Source of the DNA: Humimonas sp964465015 | GTDB taxonomy: Bacteria; Gemmatimonadota; Gemmatimonadetes; Palauibacterales; Palauibacteraceae | DNA length: 64,000 nt | Direction: 5' to 3' | NCBI GenBank assembly: GCA_964465015.1 | Contig: CAYXHP010000028.1 | Coordinates: forward strand, 1-64,000 | Shown: positions 9,262 through 18,182 of the stretch, piece by piece | How positions within the stretch are numbered: the stretch's first letter is position 1 | Layout of the letters: each line of letters starts with the position of its first letter | Position numbers and translations under genes: made by a program | The notes under the pieces: generated by a model | The model's input: only the letters and a program-made list of their open reading frames with translations | Databases searched by the model: none | Told to the model about the DNA's origin: nothing

Positions 9262-10527
9262 ATGAGCGCCGATCCTTCCCACGCCGGCGGTGCACCGGAG
9301 GCGGTGGTGCGTGGTCGCGGGGCCGCCCGTTGGGCCGCCGGGCACCCGTGGATCTACCGGAGCGACGTGCGGGTCGAACCGTCCGATCGGCGGCCGGGCA
9401 TCGTGGCGGTGCGCGACGTCTCGGGCTCCTTCCTGGGCCGGGCGCTCTACTCGCCGGCCTCCGAGATCCGGCTCCGCCTCCTCGATAGCACCGACGTCGC
9501 CATCGACGCGGCGTGGTGGCGGCGCAGGCTGGAGCGCGCCGCGGCGCTCCGCTCCGGGATCCGGGCCACGGCGCTCCGGCTCGTGCACGCCGAGGGCGAC
9601 GGACTTCCGTCCCTGGTGCTGGACCGGTACGGCCCCTACCTGGTGGCCGAGATGCTCTCGGCCGGACTCGAGGCCTGCCGTGGCACGATCGTGGACGCGA
9701 TGGAGGAGGCGTTCCGCCCGAGAGGCATCCTCCTCCGCAACGACTCGCCGGTCCGGCGGCACGAGCGACTCCCCCTCGGGGTGGAGCTCGTCCGGGGCGA
9801 GGTGCCCGAGGACGTCGAGGTGGAGGAAGACGGAGTGCGGTATCTGGCCGCGCCGTGGAGCGGCCAGAAGACGGGGGCCTTCCTGGACCAGCGGGAGAAC
9901 CGGGTCCTGGCGGGACGGCTGGCCGCGGAGATGGGGATGTCCGCCCCCGGGGGAGCGATCCGGGCGCTCGACGTCTTCACCTACCACGGCTCCTTCGCGC
10001 TCCACCTGGGGGCGGCGGGCGCCCGCGTGGTGGCCGTGGACCAGTCCGCTGCGGCGCTGGACCGCGGGCGACGGAACGCGGCCCTGTCCGGCCTCCCGAC
10101 CATCGAGTGGGTCGAGGCGAACGCCTTCGACTACCTGCGCGAGCGGTCCGGCGCGGGAGAGCGCTTCGACCTCGTGGTGCTCGACCCTCCGGCCTTCGCT
10201 CGCAGCAAGCGCGCCGTCGCGGGCGCGCTGCGCGGATACAGAGAGATCAACCTGCGCGCCATGTCGCTGCTCGCGCCCGGCGGCCGGCTCCTCACCTTCT
10301 CGTGCAGCTACCACGTGGGGCGCGAGGCCTTCCTCGACATGCTGGCCGAGGCGGCGTCCGATGTGGGCCGTCCTCTGGTGCTGGAGCGGATCCTGGGACA
10401 GGCATCCGACCATCCCGAGCTCCTCTCCGTTCCCGAGACGGGCTACCTGAAGGGGGCGGTTCTCCGGGCACGAGACGGACGCGGGGGGCCCCGGGCACAC
10501 CCGGCCGGGCCGAGCGTAGAATCGTGA
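9262..10527 (+). CDS. rlmI: 23S rRNA (cytosine-C5) methyltransferase, RlmI family
   Basis: SAM-dependent methyltransferase; the E. coli relative RlmI methylates C1962 of 23S rRNA. The 421 residues start with a PUA domain (RWAAGHPWIYRSDV), then the GQKTGAFLDQREN motif, the SAM-binding motif DVFTYHGSFALHLGAAGA, an acidic loop VVAVDQS, and the catalytic-pocket motif VLDPPAFARSK. A Cys in FSCSYHV corresponds to the conserved Cys of C5 methyltransferases. ATG 9262 is chosen because the PUA domain begins about 14 residues later; there is no good Shine-Dalgarno, and the open frame extends upstream without conserved content. Position specificity is inferred from the family. Confidence 0.88.
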   Translation: MSADPSHAGGAPEAVVRGRGAARWAAGHPWIYRSDVRVEPSDRRPGIVAVRDVSGSFLGRALYSPASEIRLRLLDSTDVAIDAAWWRRRLERAAALRSGIRATALRLVHAEGDGLPSLVLDRYGPYLVAEMLSAGLEACRGTIVDAMEEAFRPRGILLRNDSPVRRHERLPLGVELVRGEVPEDVEVEEDGVRYLAAPWSGQKTGAFLDQRENRVLAGRLAAEMGMSAPGGAIRALDVFTYHGSFALHLGAAGARVVAVDQSAAALDRGRRNAALSGLPTIEWVEANAFDYLRERSGAGERFDLVVLDPPAFARSKRAVAGALRGYREINLRAMSLLAPGGRLLTFSCSYHVGREAFLDMLAEAASDVGRPLVLERILGQASDHPELLSVPETGYLKGAVLRARDGRGGPRAHPAGPSVES

Positions 10528-10566
10528 TCCTGCCGGAGCCCTCGACCCCAGCCCGGGAGCCCACGC

Positions 10567-11310
10567 GTGGAGATGAGCTCACCTCCCCGAGACCGTTCGG
10601 CCCTCGCCCGGCCCATGGCCGCCGCGCTCGTCCTGGCAGCGGGCATGGCGGGCGCCGCCCTGGTCTTCGGGCTGTTCTTCTACGGGGCCCGGCACCAGCG
10701 TGATGCCATCGATGTCACCGGTCTGGCGAGCCAGCCGTTCGAGGCGGACCAGGTGAAGTGGAGCCTGCAGCTGGCGCGCAGGACTTCTGAATCGGGGCTC
10801 GCCGAGGGCTATGCTCGCACGCACCAGGACGTCGAGGCGGTGGTGCATCGCCTGGAGCAGGCCGGCGTCCCCGATTCGGCCATCACACTGCAGCCGATCA
10901 CGACCCAGCCCGTGTACGGTCCCCAGGGTCCGCAGGGCTACCAGGTGATGCAGTCCCTGTTCGTCCTCTCCTCCGACCTCTCGGCGGTCGAGGGCCTGGC
11001 GCTGAACCCGGCCGGGATGGTGCCTGCGGGCACGGTGCTCCAGGAGTCCCGCCTCGAGTACTTCTACTCGGGGCTGGCCGACGTGAAGCGGAGCCTCCTG
11101 GCCCGGGCCACCGAGGATGCGCGCAAGCGGGCCGCCGAGATCGCCGGGAGCGTGGGGGAGAAGGTGGGTGGCGTCCTCTCGGCCCAGGCGGGGGTGTTCC
11201 AGATCACCGAGCCGTACTCGACCGAGACCGCGGCCTATGGTGTGTACAACACCTCGTCCCGCAAGAAGGAGATCCGGGTCACCGTCCACGCCCGCTTCGC
11301 GATCGACTGA
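10567..11310 (+). CDS. SIMPL-domain (DUF541) secreted or anchored protein
   Basis: A 247-residue SIMPL-domain protein with one N-terminal hydrophobic segment (about residues 17-38), so it is probably an anchored periplasmic protein. Family features seen are IDVTGLASQPFEADQVKWS at the start of the domain, the VVHRLEQAGVPDSAITLQP segment, an ARKRAAEIAGSVG helix, and a final strand KKEIRVTVHARF. The family includes BP26 of Brucella, whose subunits form a channel-like oligomer; the molecular role is otherwise unclear. GTG 10567 has GGGAG 7 bases upstream; the ATG six bases later is an alternative. It follows the methyltransferase gene by 39 bases and ends in a strong hairpin. Confidence 0.85.
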   Translation: MEMSSPPRDRSALARPMAAALVLAAGMAGAALVFGLFFYGARHQRDAIDVTGLASQPFEADQVKWSLQLARRTSESGLAEGYARTHQDVEAVVHRLEQAGVPDSAITLQPITTQPVYGPQGPQGYQVMQSLFVLSSDLSAVEGLALNPAGMVPAGTVLQESRLEYFYSGLADVKRSLLARATEDARKRAAEIAGSVGEKVGGVLSAQAGVFQITEPYSTETAAYGVYNTSSRKKEIRVTVHARFAID

Positions 11311-11317
11311 CGGGGCA

Positions 11318-11343
11318 GCCGGCCGCGCTGACCTGCGGCCGGC
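11318..11343. terminator. Terminator hairpin after SIMPL gene
   Basis: A perfect 9-base stem (11318-11326 with 11335-11343) around an 8-base loop, 7 bases after the SIMPL stop codon and 64 bases before the stop of the convergent aminotransferase gene. All stem pairs are G-C. There is no T-tract. Confidence 0.6.
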
Positions 11344-11407
11344 ACGGAACGGATCGAGGTCTGTCCGGCCGCCACGTAGTCGCGGCTTCGTTCACCACGG
11401 GCCCGGT

Positions 11408-12616
11408 TCAGCCGACCGGTGCCCCCGTCTTCGCGGCCAGGCGGGTCGACGCAGCGGCCAGCCCGGCCGCCACGTCCACCGCGCCGCCCTCGTCGGCCAC
11501 CACGCTTCCAAGCGCGGACAGGAGGGCCAGCACGTTGCCGGGTCGGGCCGAATGGCCCATGCAGCCGATACGCCACACCACCCCGGCCAGGCTCCCGAGG
11601 CCACCCGCGATCTCGATGCCGTGCTCGGTCAGCAGGCGGCGTGCCACCCGCTTCCCGTCCACGGCAGGCGGGATGCGGACGGTGGTGAGGCTTGGTAGCC
11701 AGAACGCCATGTCCGCGTGCGGAATGAGTCCCATTGTCTCTAGTCCTGCGCGAAGTGCGCCGGCCACCCGCAGATGGCGCGCCCAGCGGGCCTCGATACC
11801 CTCCTCCGCCACGAGGCGGAGCGCCTCGCGGAGGGCGTAGATGCTGGTGATCGGAGCGGTGTGGTGGTAGGAGCGTTCGTCCCCCCAGTAGTGCTCCAGG
11901 AGCGAGAGGTCCAGGTACCAGCTTCGAACGGCCTGCTCGCGACCTCGAATTCGCTCCATGGCGCTCTCGGCGAGCGTGAGCGGGCTCGCCCCGGGTGGGC
12001 ACGACAGGCACTTCTGTCCGCCGGAGTAGACCGCGTCCAGTCCCCAGTCGTCCACCCGCAGCTCGACGCCGCCCAGCGAGGTCACCGCGTCCGCGAGACA
12101 CAGCGCACCGTGCTCGTGGGCCAGCTCCGCCAGCGCCGGAACCTCCGGCTGGAGAACCCCCGTGCTGGTCTCGGCATGCACGAAGGCGAACAGGGAAGGG
12201 CGGTGCCGTGCGAGCGCGTCCCGTACGTCGTCCGGATCCAGCGGCCGGCCCCATGGCGCCTCGACCTCCACCGGGCTCCCACCGGCGCGTCGCACCATCT
12301 CGGCCATGCGAAGGCCGAAGTATCCGTTGGAGGGGACGAGCACGGCGTCGCCCGGCCGCACGAGGTTGGAGAACGCGGCCTCCATGGCGGCCGAGCCCGT
12401 CCCGCTCACGGGGATCGTCCAGCGGTTGCGCGTGCGCAGCGCGTAGCGCAGGAGGTCCTGTACCTCGTCCATGATCCGGAGGAACGCCGGGTCCAGGTGC
12501 CCGATGAGCGGCGTGGTCATGGCGCGAAGCACGCGCGGGTGCACATCGCTCGGACCGGGGCCCATGAGGATCCGGTCGGGGGGCGAGAGTTCAGCGTAGC
12601 GCGGCGCTTCGATCAT
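11408..12616 (-). CDS. PLP aminotransferase, alanine/serine-glyoxylate family
   Basis: A class V PLP aminotransferase of 402 residues. It probably moves an amino group from alanine, serine or a ureide-derived compound to glyoxylate. Motifs: LMGPGPSDVHPRVL near the start, VSGTGSAAMEAA (phosphate binding), ADAVTSLGGVELRVDDW with the Asp that contacts the PLP nitrogen, and SGGQKCLSCPPG holding the Schiff-base Lys. The C-terminus GIEIAGGLG and WRIGCMGHSA is typical. The ATG at 12616 has GAGGA about 7 bases upstream. The gene stands alone, convergent with SIMPL. A link to the hydroxyacid oxidase at 19322-20413, which could supply glyoxylate, is plausible but unproven. The exact donor cannot be told from the sequence. 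Confidence 0.9.
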   Translation of the reverse strand: MIEAPRYAELSPPDRILMGPGPSDVHPRVLRAMTTPLIGHLDPAFLRIMDEVQDLLRYALRTRNRWTIPVSGTGSAAMEAAFSNLVRPGDAVLVPSNGYFGLRMAEMVRRAGGSPVEVEAPWGRPLDPDDVRDALARHRPSLFAFVHAETSTGVLQPEVPALAELAHEHGALCLADAVTSLGGVELRVDDWGLDAVYSGGQKCLSCPPGASPLTLAESAMERIRGREQAVRSWYLDLSLLEHYWGDERSYHHTAPITSIYALREALRLVAEEGIEARWARHLRVAGALRAGLETMGLIPHADMAFWLPSLTTVRIPPAVDGKRVARRLLTEHGIEIAGGLGSLAGVVWRIGCMGHSARPGNVLALLSALGSVVADEGGAVDVAAGLAAASTRLAAKTGAPVG

Positions 12617-12823
12617 CGTCGATCCTCTGGCTTCGGGCGACATCTCGTGCCTCGGGGCGGAGCGTGGCGTCCATCCGGGGCTACCGCCATCCTGACGATG
12701 CGGCCGGGCGCCCCCTGGCGCGAGCCTCCTCGCGCCAGGGGCGAGTTGCCGGCCCCCCCGGCCGCTTCGATCTTGAACGGAGTGGAAGCCGCGATCCCGT
12801 GAACACCTCGCAGCGCGGAAGTC

Positions 12824-13414
12824 ATGGATGTTGGAGGTCTGATCGCGGCCGCGGGCGCTATCGCCGCCGCGGTCGCCGCCAGGAAGAAGAAATCGCGGCG
12901 GCGGAAGTCCGCCGGGCCGGGACCGAGTCCCCTCCCTCTGGGGAGACTCTCGATGCCCGTATCCGATCTGTTCGCTGGAATCGGAGGGAACCTGACTCGC
13001 GCGTCCTCGACGTGGAGCTCGAGCGCGTCCCGGGGGGCTTCGTCGACCGCCCGCGGGTCTCGGCGGGGACCGCCCGCCGACCGAGGGGCCAGCCGCCCGC
13101 CGCGCGGAGTCGGGAGCCGCCACGCGAATCCCGACTGGCTGCGCCGTCGGCCGAACCGGTCGGAGATGGAACGCGAGGGAGTGCCGCATCCCCTCATCGT
13201 ACGACGGAGGCGGAGTCGCCGGCGGGAGCTCCTGCGGGAGGTGGTCAACGTGGGGATGGGCTCGGCGGCGATCGGCGTGTCGACGGCCGGCCTCCTGTTC
13301 GGGACCGGCACCCTGCCCGAGCAGAGCCTGCTCGGCGGTCTCCTGGCGGCCGTGGCGTTCGGCTGGGTGTTCGGACGCGACGTCCTCTCCGACCTCCTCC
13401 ACCTGGGTCCCTGA
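12824..13414 (+). CDS. Hypothetical small membrane-associated protein
   Basis: A 196-residue protein that I do not recognise. It starts with a short hydrophobic stretch followed by Lys/Arg (GAIAAAVAARKKKSRRR), has an Arg/Ser/Pro-rich middle of low complexity, and ends with two hydrophobic segments at about residues 138-180 (VGMGSAAIGVSTAGLLFG and SLLGGLLAAVAFGWVFG). The C-terminal part looks like a genuine membrane region; the middle could be frame noise. A shorter version starting at the ATG at 13166 would keep only the conserved-looking end. It lies between divergent aminotransferase and convergent radical SAM genes with no clear operon partner. Confidence 0.5.
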   Translation: MDVGGLIAAAGAIAAAVAARKKKSRRRKSAGPGPSPLPLGRLSMPVSDLFAGIGGNLTRASSTWSSSASRGASSTARGSRRGPPADRGASRPPRGVGSRHANPDWLRRRPNRSEMEREGVPHPLIVRRRRSRRRELLREVVNVGMGSAAIGVSTAGLLFGTGTLPEQSLLGGLLAAVAFGWVFGRDVLSDLLHLGP

Positions 13415-13432
13415 GGGTGGAGCGCCGGGTCC

Positions 13433-15007
13433 CTAACCGCTCATGGGAGCCCCCGGCGGAAAGAGCGACATCTGCGGGGCCATGGGGTCTCCCGCGTCGG
13501 GTCGCGGCTCGGGCGGACGGGGCCGGCGGAACGCGGCCACCGACAGTGGCTCGCCAGGGCCGTCCAGCCCGGCACGGAGCGCCGCGACCCGGAACATCGA
13601 GGCCACCTGGTTCGCCAGTGGTCCCTCCCCGCGCATGCGGCTCCGGAATCGGGGGTCGTTGAGCCTGCCGCCCCGCATCTCCCTCACCCGCCCCAGGATC
13701 TTCTTCTTCCGGTCGGGGAAATGGGTGTCCAGCCACGCCTCGAACAGCTCCTTCACCCCGTGCGGCAGCCGGAGCATCACCCAGCCCGCACTGCGGGCGC
13801 CCGCACGCGCAGCCGCCTCGAGGATGGACGGCAGCTCGTGCTCCGTGAGGCCCGGGATCACGGGGGCGACCAGGACGCCGACCGGCACGCCCGCCGCCGC
13901 CAGCCTCTCGATCGCGTCGAGTCGGCGAGGGGGCGCCGGAGCCCGGGGCTCGAGCACCCGTCGGAGGTCTTCGTCCAGGCTCGTGATCGAGACCATCACC
14001 CGGGCCGCGCGGTGCGACGCCAGCTCCCCCAGGAGATCCGCGTCGCGGGCCACCAGGCGACTCTTCGTCACGACGATGACGGGGTTGCGCGCCTCGGCCA
14101 GCACCTCCAGGCAGCCGCGCGTGACGCGGAGGCGGCGCTCGGCCGGCTGGTAGGGGTCGGTGACCCCGCTCATCGCCACCACCTTCGGCGTCCAGCGAGG
14201 GGAAGAGAGCTCGGCCCGCAGCAGCCTGGGCGCGTCCTCCTTCACCAGGATCCGGGACTCGAAGTCGAGTCCGGCCGAGAACCCCAGGTACTCGTGGGTG
14301 GGCCGGGCGTAGCAGTTGTGGCTCACCACCCCCGCGGCTATGAAGTCCCCGGTTCCCGTCGTCAGATCGAAGAGCTCGCGGTCGCCCCGGAGACCCACGA
14401 TGCGCACGACGGCGAGCTCGTCGCGGAAGTCGACGCTCCGGTCGCTGGTCGGGGCCGGCGCTCCCGCTGCGCCCCAGCCCGCCAGCCGGTCTCCCGGGGT
14501 CAGCGTCGGGCCGCGCCGCCCCTCCTCGCCCTCCGCCACCCGCTTCCAGCCGCCCTCGGTCAGGAAGCGGTGATCGGCGCTGGCCACCAGCTGCGTTCCG
14601 TCGGTGAGGAGGAGGCGGAAGGCGGGCCTCCGGGTGCTCCAGTGCGCCCGGATCTCGGTGCGCACCAGGCGCCGCCTCCGTCCCTCCCGCCTCGTCCCGC
14701 ACACGCGATCCCCGGTGCGCAGCTCGGCGAGCGGTCGCGCGACCCCATCGGCCATCAGGATCGGCGTCTCGCCGTCCAGGCAGTAGACGCATCCGTGCTC
14801 GCAGCCGCGGTACGGGTTCACGCTGGCCTCAAAGCCAACGTCGGGGCTGTCGTTGCGCGCGATGATGGAGCGGCTCCGGTCGCGCAGGAGCCGCGTCTCG
14901 GGGCCGGGATCCTCGGCGGTCCACGCCTCCCGGTCCACGTCGATGCCATCGAAGCGGTTGGCGGGGTTGCCGTGAGCCCCCCGCCCGCGGACGGGCAGGG
15001 CCTTCAC
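13433..15007 (-). CDS. Radical SAM protein, PA0069/Rv2578c type, interrupted by a mini-intein
   Basis: A radical SAM protein of 524 residues before splicing and 368 after. N-terminal NPANRFDGIDVDREAW and RSIIARNDSPDVGF, then NPYRGCEHGCVY, match the PA0069/Rv2578c family. The family resembles spore photoproduct lyase-type radical SAM enzymes; its reaction is unknown. The CX3CX2C motif is completed only after removal of the intein at residues 76-231: GCEHGCVY joins CYARPTHEYLGF. Later conserved parts are VAMSGVTDPYQPAE, VIVVTKS and VPVGVLVAPVIPGL. The GTG start at 15007 has no strong Shine-Dalgarno. The gene is transcribed alone, converging on the small membrane protein gene. Without splicing, the intein would sit in the iron-sulfur site and the enzyme should be inactive. 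Confidence 0.9.
   Translation of the reverse strand: MKALPVRGRGAHGNPANRFDGIDVDREAWTAEDPGPETRLLRDRSRSIIARNDSPDVGFEASVNPYRGCEHGCVYCLDGETPILMADGVARPLAELRTGDRVCGTRREGRRRRLVRTEIRAHWSTRRPAFRLLLTDGTQLVASADHRFLTEGGWKRVAEGEEGRRGPTLTPGDRLAGWGAAGAPAPTSDRSVDFRDELAVVRIVGLRGDRELFDLTTGTGDFIAAGVVSHNCYARPTHEYLGFSAGLDFESRILVKEDAPRLLRAELSSPRWTPKVVAMSGVTDPYQPAERRLRVTRGCLEVLAEARNPVIVVTKSRLVARDADLLGELASHRAARVMVSITSLDEDLRRVLEPRAPAPPRRLDAIERLAAAGVPVGVLVAPVIPGLTEHELPSILEAAARAGARSAGWVMLRLPHGVKELFEAWLDTHFPDRKKKILGRVREMRGGRLNDPRFRSRMRGEGPLANQVASMFRVAALRAGLDGPGEPLSVAAFRRPRPPEPRPDAGDPMAPQMSLFPPGAPMSG
14315..14782 (-). mobile_element. Mini-intein (156 residues, no homing endonuclease)
   Basis: In-frame protein-splicing element in the radical SAM gene. 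Block A begins at Cys1 with CLDGETPILMADG. Block B is LVASADHRFLT, with the conserved His but Ser where Thr of TXXH is usual. Block F is ELFDLTTGTGDFIAAG. Block G is VVSHN followed by the +1 Cys of the host. The penultimate His, terminal Asn, Cys1 and Cys+1 are all intact, so splicing is predicted. No LAGLIDADG or other endonuclease block lies between blocks B and F; a short Arg/Gly/Pro-rich linker is there instead. Excision rebuilds CX3CX2C exactly. Confidence 0.93.
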
Positions 15008-15054
15008 GGGACCGGGGCCGGCAGCCGGGATGCGGAGCGCGAAGTCATGGGCCC

Positions 15055-15083
15055 AAGCTAGACTTTCGGGTTTTGTTCGGCAA
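15055..15083 (-). promoter_or_regulatory. Possible sigma-70 promoter of the intein-containing radical SAM gene
   Basis: On the minus strand, TTGCCG (15078-15083) and TAGCTT (15055-15060) are separated by 17 bases. They lie in the least GC-rich part of a 145-base gap, about 48 bases before the GTG start. The matches to consensus are 4/6 and 3/6, so this is only a candidate. Confidence 0.3.
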
Positions 15084-15152
15084 GTACGGACCGAGGCCGT
15101 CCGTCGCGACCGGTACCGGCGACCGTCCCGGCGGCCGCCCCACCTTCTTCAC

Positions 15153-17930
15153 CTACAGGTTCAGGAAGTAGCTCGCCTTGATGATGAACGTATTGCTGGG
15201 CGGCGCGTTCAGAAGGCCGCTGAAGTCCCGGCCGAAGCGGAAGCTTCCGAAGCTCTCGTCCTGGCGGCGGCTCTGCTGCCACACCAGGTAGAGAATCGAG
15301 CCCGGCCGGAATTCCCAGCGCAGGACGGCGTTCCCCCGCAGCGAGCGCACGTTGAAGTCGCCCGCGTCGAAGGAGAAGTCGGGCACTCCGTTCCCATTGT
15401 AGTCGAGGTATACCGTGCCGTCGGCCGAGCAGCGGCTTCCGCCCGAGCAGGTGATGCCCCCGCCCGGTTCGCGCACGGCCGAGCCGGCCGGGAAGGAGAG
15501 GAACGAGAAGCTCTCCGGTCGGGCGAGCTGCTTGTAGGTGGTGAACCGGCCCGAGGCGAGGAGCGGCTGGGCGAAGATCTGCAGGCTCAGGGTGGGGGAG
15601 AAGGCGACGTTGAGACGCGTGCGCATCGAGAGCTGGTGCTGCTCCAGGTCCCCGAAGATGTAGCGCCAACCGTAGGTCGGTGCGTAGCTCGCCTCCTCGT
15701 CGGCGGTCACGTACTGGTCGCCCGAGGTCCGCGTCTGCCAGTTCGGCTCCAGCTGGATCTCCACGTTCGAGCTCGGCCGGATCGAGACCTGAAGGCCGGC
15801 GTGGAAGGATCGGCCGTTCCCGAGGGCGTCGACGGAGAAGTCGAGGTTGGGCTGGAGGCTCACGACCCTGCGGGAGTCGGTCCCCAGGCCGAAGCCCACG
15901 TGGAAGTGAGTGGGCCGGACCATGAGGGGGCCGCCGCGCGTCCGCGTGTCGCTGAGCGTCCGGGGCTTGTAGTCGAGACCGAGGTAGGCCGACCAGTTGT
16001 TCTGCAGGTCGAAATGGCTGTTCAGCGAGATGTCGGCGTCCTTGTAAGCGCGGCGAAGGTGGTCCAGCGACAGGGGGCCGTCGAACACCGACTGCCGGAA
16101 GTTGTGATAGGTGAACAGCCCCACGTCCCAGCTCCGGAAGATCGGCCCGGGATCGATGTCCTGGTAGTCGACGCGGCCGCCGATGTCCCAGCGCTCGCCG
16201 TCCTGATTGAATCCGAGGTCGTTGGCGGAGAAGCCCGGGCTGATCGCCCCGAGCCAGGTGGACCAGGTCCAGTGCTCGGCGTTCTGCCGGTCCAGGGAGA
16301 GCCGCCAGTTGACGCCGGTCATGCTCGTAGCGGTGGAGTCGACCGAGAGATGGGAGGCGTCGGGTCGCTGGAAGTAGTGCTGGGGGTTCTCCTGGACGTC
16401 CAGCAGCGCCTGCGAATCTCCGCGCACGAGCGTGCTCGCCACGTAGCCGCGCAGGGACCAGTCGCGGCTTCGCCGGCCGCCCCAATCGTGCTGAAAGTCC
16501 AGTCCCCCGGAGAATGCGCTCGAGGGGAGCCAGTCCAGGGTGCCGTCTCCGGGCAGGTCCCGGTGCATGGCGGTCACGATGCCGCCCACGTGGCTGGCTC
16601 CGTCGTGGAAATCCTGCTGCACGCGGCCCACGCCGTACTCGGCGCGCGGCTGGGCCACGAATCGCATGGTCCGGCCGTCGGCGACGAAGTAAGCGGTGCC
16701 GGTCTCCTTCTGCGTGGCCGCGCCCAGGACTCCGACCGACAGCCCGCCCGAGGTGCGCCCGGTGAGCTTGGCGGCGCCCAGGATCGAGGTCTGCGACGGC
16801 ACGTCCGTGAAGTCGGCGCTGTCGGGTCCCGAGTTCCGCGGCTGGCGCCCGATGCGTCGGCTGAAGAACAGGGAGTTCCGACGGCCGGAGAGCTGGAAGT
16901 CGAACACGCGCGCGTCCTGCACGAAGAACGGGCGCTTCTCCGGGAAGAAGGTCTCGAAGGCCGTGAGATTGATGACCGCCGGATCGACCTCCACCTGTCC
17001 GAAGTCGGGATGGACCGTGGCGTCCAGGCTGAAGGCGGATCCGAGGCCGTAGCTCAGGTTGACGCCCGCCCGTGGGGTTAGCGTCGAGCCGTCGAAGAGC
17101 GGGTCGGCGGCGTCGTGCGGTGCCCGATCGAGTTGACTGGCGACGTACGGCTCCACCTGGAAGCGCGTGCCGCTGGAGGAGAGCTGGATGCCCGTCAGAT
17201 GTCCGAACTGGCTCACCCGTCCCTGGCTGGTGCGAGAGATGAGAGCGAAGTAGCTGCGACTGTTCGAGGCCACGCGGTCCCGGACGAAGTCCACGCCCCA
17301 GACCTGCGGCCCCTTCCTCGACTCGTACCGGATCTGCGAGAGCGGGATGCGCATCTCGACCGTCCAGCCGGTGGAGTCGCGGCTCACCGCGGAGCTCCAC
17401 ACCGCGTCCCAGTTCCGGTCCCGGTGCGAGTCGTTGTAGAGGTACTCGTCGAACTGGACGCCGGAGGCGCTCACCCTGAACACGTAGCCGGTCTGCCGAT
17501 CGAGGTTGGGGTCCAGGGCCACCTCGAAGTAGTCGTACTGGCCCTGCTGGTCCCGCCGCACCAGCTGGGCGGCGATGTCGGAGGGGTCCGGCTCGGTCAT
17601 GTGGGCGCCCACGTAGATCGCCGCGTCGTCGTACAGCACGCGGACCTGCGTGGGCTCGGCGGGCTCGGCGCCCTCGGCGGGTGTCCCCTGGACGAAGTGG
17701 TGGGTGGCCGGCGCCCTACGCCACGCGGCCTCGTCCAGCCGGCCGTCGATCGTCACCGTCCCCTGCCGGCGCACCGCCTTCAGGGTCGGGACCGCGGCGG
17801 TCGCCGGATGGGCCGCCTCGGCGGTGTCGCTGGCCGCCTGGCCCCTCAGGGGGATGGTCAGGCAGGGGAGCAGCACGGCAGCCAGCATCCACGCGCACCA
17901 CGCCCTCGCCGCGCCGGTGCGCGGCCGCAT
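15153..17930 (-). CDS. DUF5916 outer-membrane-type protein with carbohydrate-binding family 9-like domain
   Basis: A 925-residue exported protein. A signal peptide covers about residues 1-31. A family-9-like binding domain follows at about 55-230 (VTIDGRLDEAAW, VRVLYDDAAIYVGAHM, WTVEMRIPLSQIRY). The DUF5916 region follows, with the conserved segment LDATVHPDFGQVEVDPAVINL and ETFFPEKRPFF. The remainder is rich in alternating aromatic strands and ends FIIKASYFLNL, the C-terminal signature of outer-membrane beta barrels. Function unknown; related proteins are common in Bacteroidota and Gemmatimonadota and are thought to act at the cell surface. The GGGAGG before the ATG at 17930 is close. The gene is preceded by a 252-base gap and appears to be transcribed alone. 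Confidence 0.9.
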   Translation of the reverse strand: MRPRTGAARAWCAWMLAAVLLPCLTIPLRGQAASDTAEAAHPATAAVPTLKAVRRQGTVTIDGRLDEAAWRRAPATHHFVQGTPAEGAEPAEPTQVRVLYDDAAIYVGAHMTEPDPSDIAAQLVRRDQQGQYDYFEVALDPNLDRQTGYVFRVSASGVQFDEYLYNDSHRDRNWDAVWSSAVSRDSTGWTVEMRIPLSQIRYESRKGPQVWGVDFVRDRVASNSRSYFALISRTSQGRVSQFGHLTGIQLSSSGTRFQVEPYVASQLDRAPHDAADPLFDGSTLTPRAGVNLSYGLGSAFSLDATVHPDFGQVEVDPAVINLTAFETFFPEKRPFFVQDARVFDFQLSGRRNSLFFSRRIGRQPRNSGPDSADFTDVPSQTSILGAAKLTGRTSGGLSVGVLGAATQKETGTAYFVADGRTMRFVAQPRAEYGVGRVQQDFHDGASHVGGIVTAMHRDLPGDGTLDWLPSSAFSGGLDFQHDWGGRRSRDWSLRGYVASTLVRGDSQALLDVQENPQHYFQRPDASHLSVDSTATSMTGVNWRLSLDRQNAEHWTWSTWLGAISPGFSANDLGFNQDGERWDIGGRVDYQDIDPGPIFRSWDVGLFTYHNFRQSVFDGPLSLDHLRRAYKDADISLNSHFDLQNNWSAYLGLDYKPRTLSDTRTRGGPLMVRPTHFHVGFGLGTDSRRVVSLQPNLDFSVDALGNGRSFHAGLQVSIRPSSNVEIQLEPNWQTRTSGDQYVTADEEASYAPTYGWRYIFGDLEQHQLSMRTRLNVAFSPTLSLQIFAQPLLASGRFTTYKQLARPESFSFLSFPAGSAVREPGGGITCSGGSRCSADGTVYLDYNGNGVPDFSFDAGDFNVRSLRGNAVLRWEFRPGSILYLVWQQSRRQDESFGSFRFGRDFSGLLNAPPSNTFIIKASYFLNL

Positions 17931-18182
17931 CCCCTCCCTGGCTCCTGCCCCGTCCGCGATCGCCCGTACCCGTCCCTCTCGCTTTCTTCATCGCCCGAGC
18001 CGATGGGGGCCGGAAGAGGAGGCCTCCGGGCCGCACCGGCGCGTCGCTCGGAGCCCGACTATGTGGCTCCGCGCTCCGATCCCACAAGTAACACGCGCCG
18101 TCGGAGCCCTGTGTAGTGAGATGGCCGCCGGGGCACGCCGCGCGGCGCTCGACCGTCGGCGGGGTGCGAGGCGCGATCGAGC

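Noticed and set aside
13433..15007. Frameshift or pseudogene in the radical SAM gene caused by the insertion
   Set aside because: The insertion is in frame and has all splicing residues; it is an intein rather than a disruption.
15058..17400. Long overlapping open frames opposite or within the DUF5916 gene
   Set aside because: The very high GC content leaves alternative frames open by chance; these lack conserved motifs and have Arg/Pro/Gly-rich composition, whereas the chosen frame has full family features.
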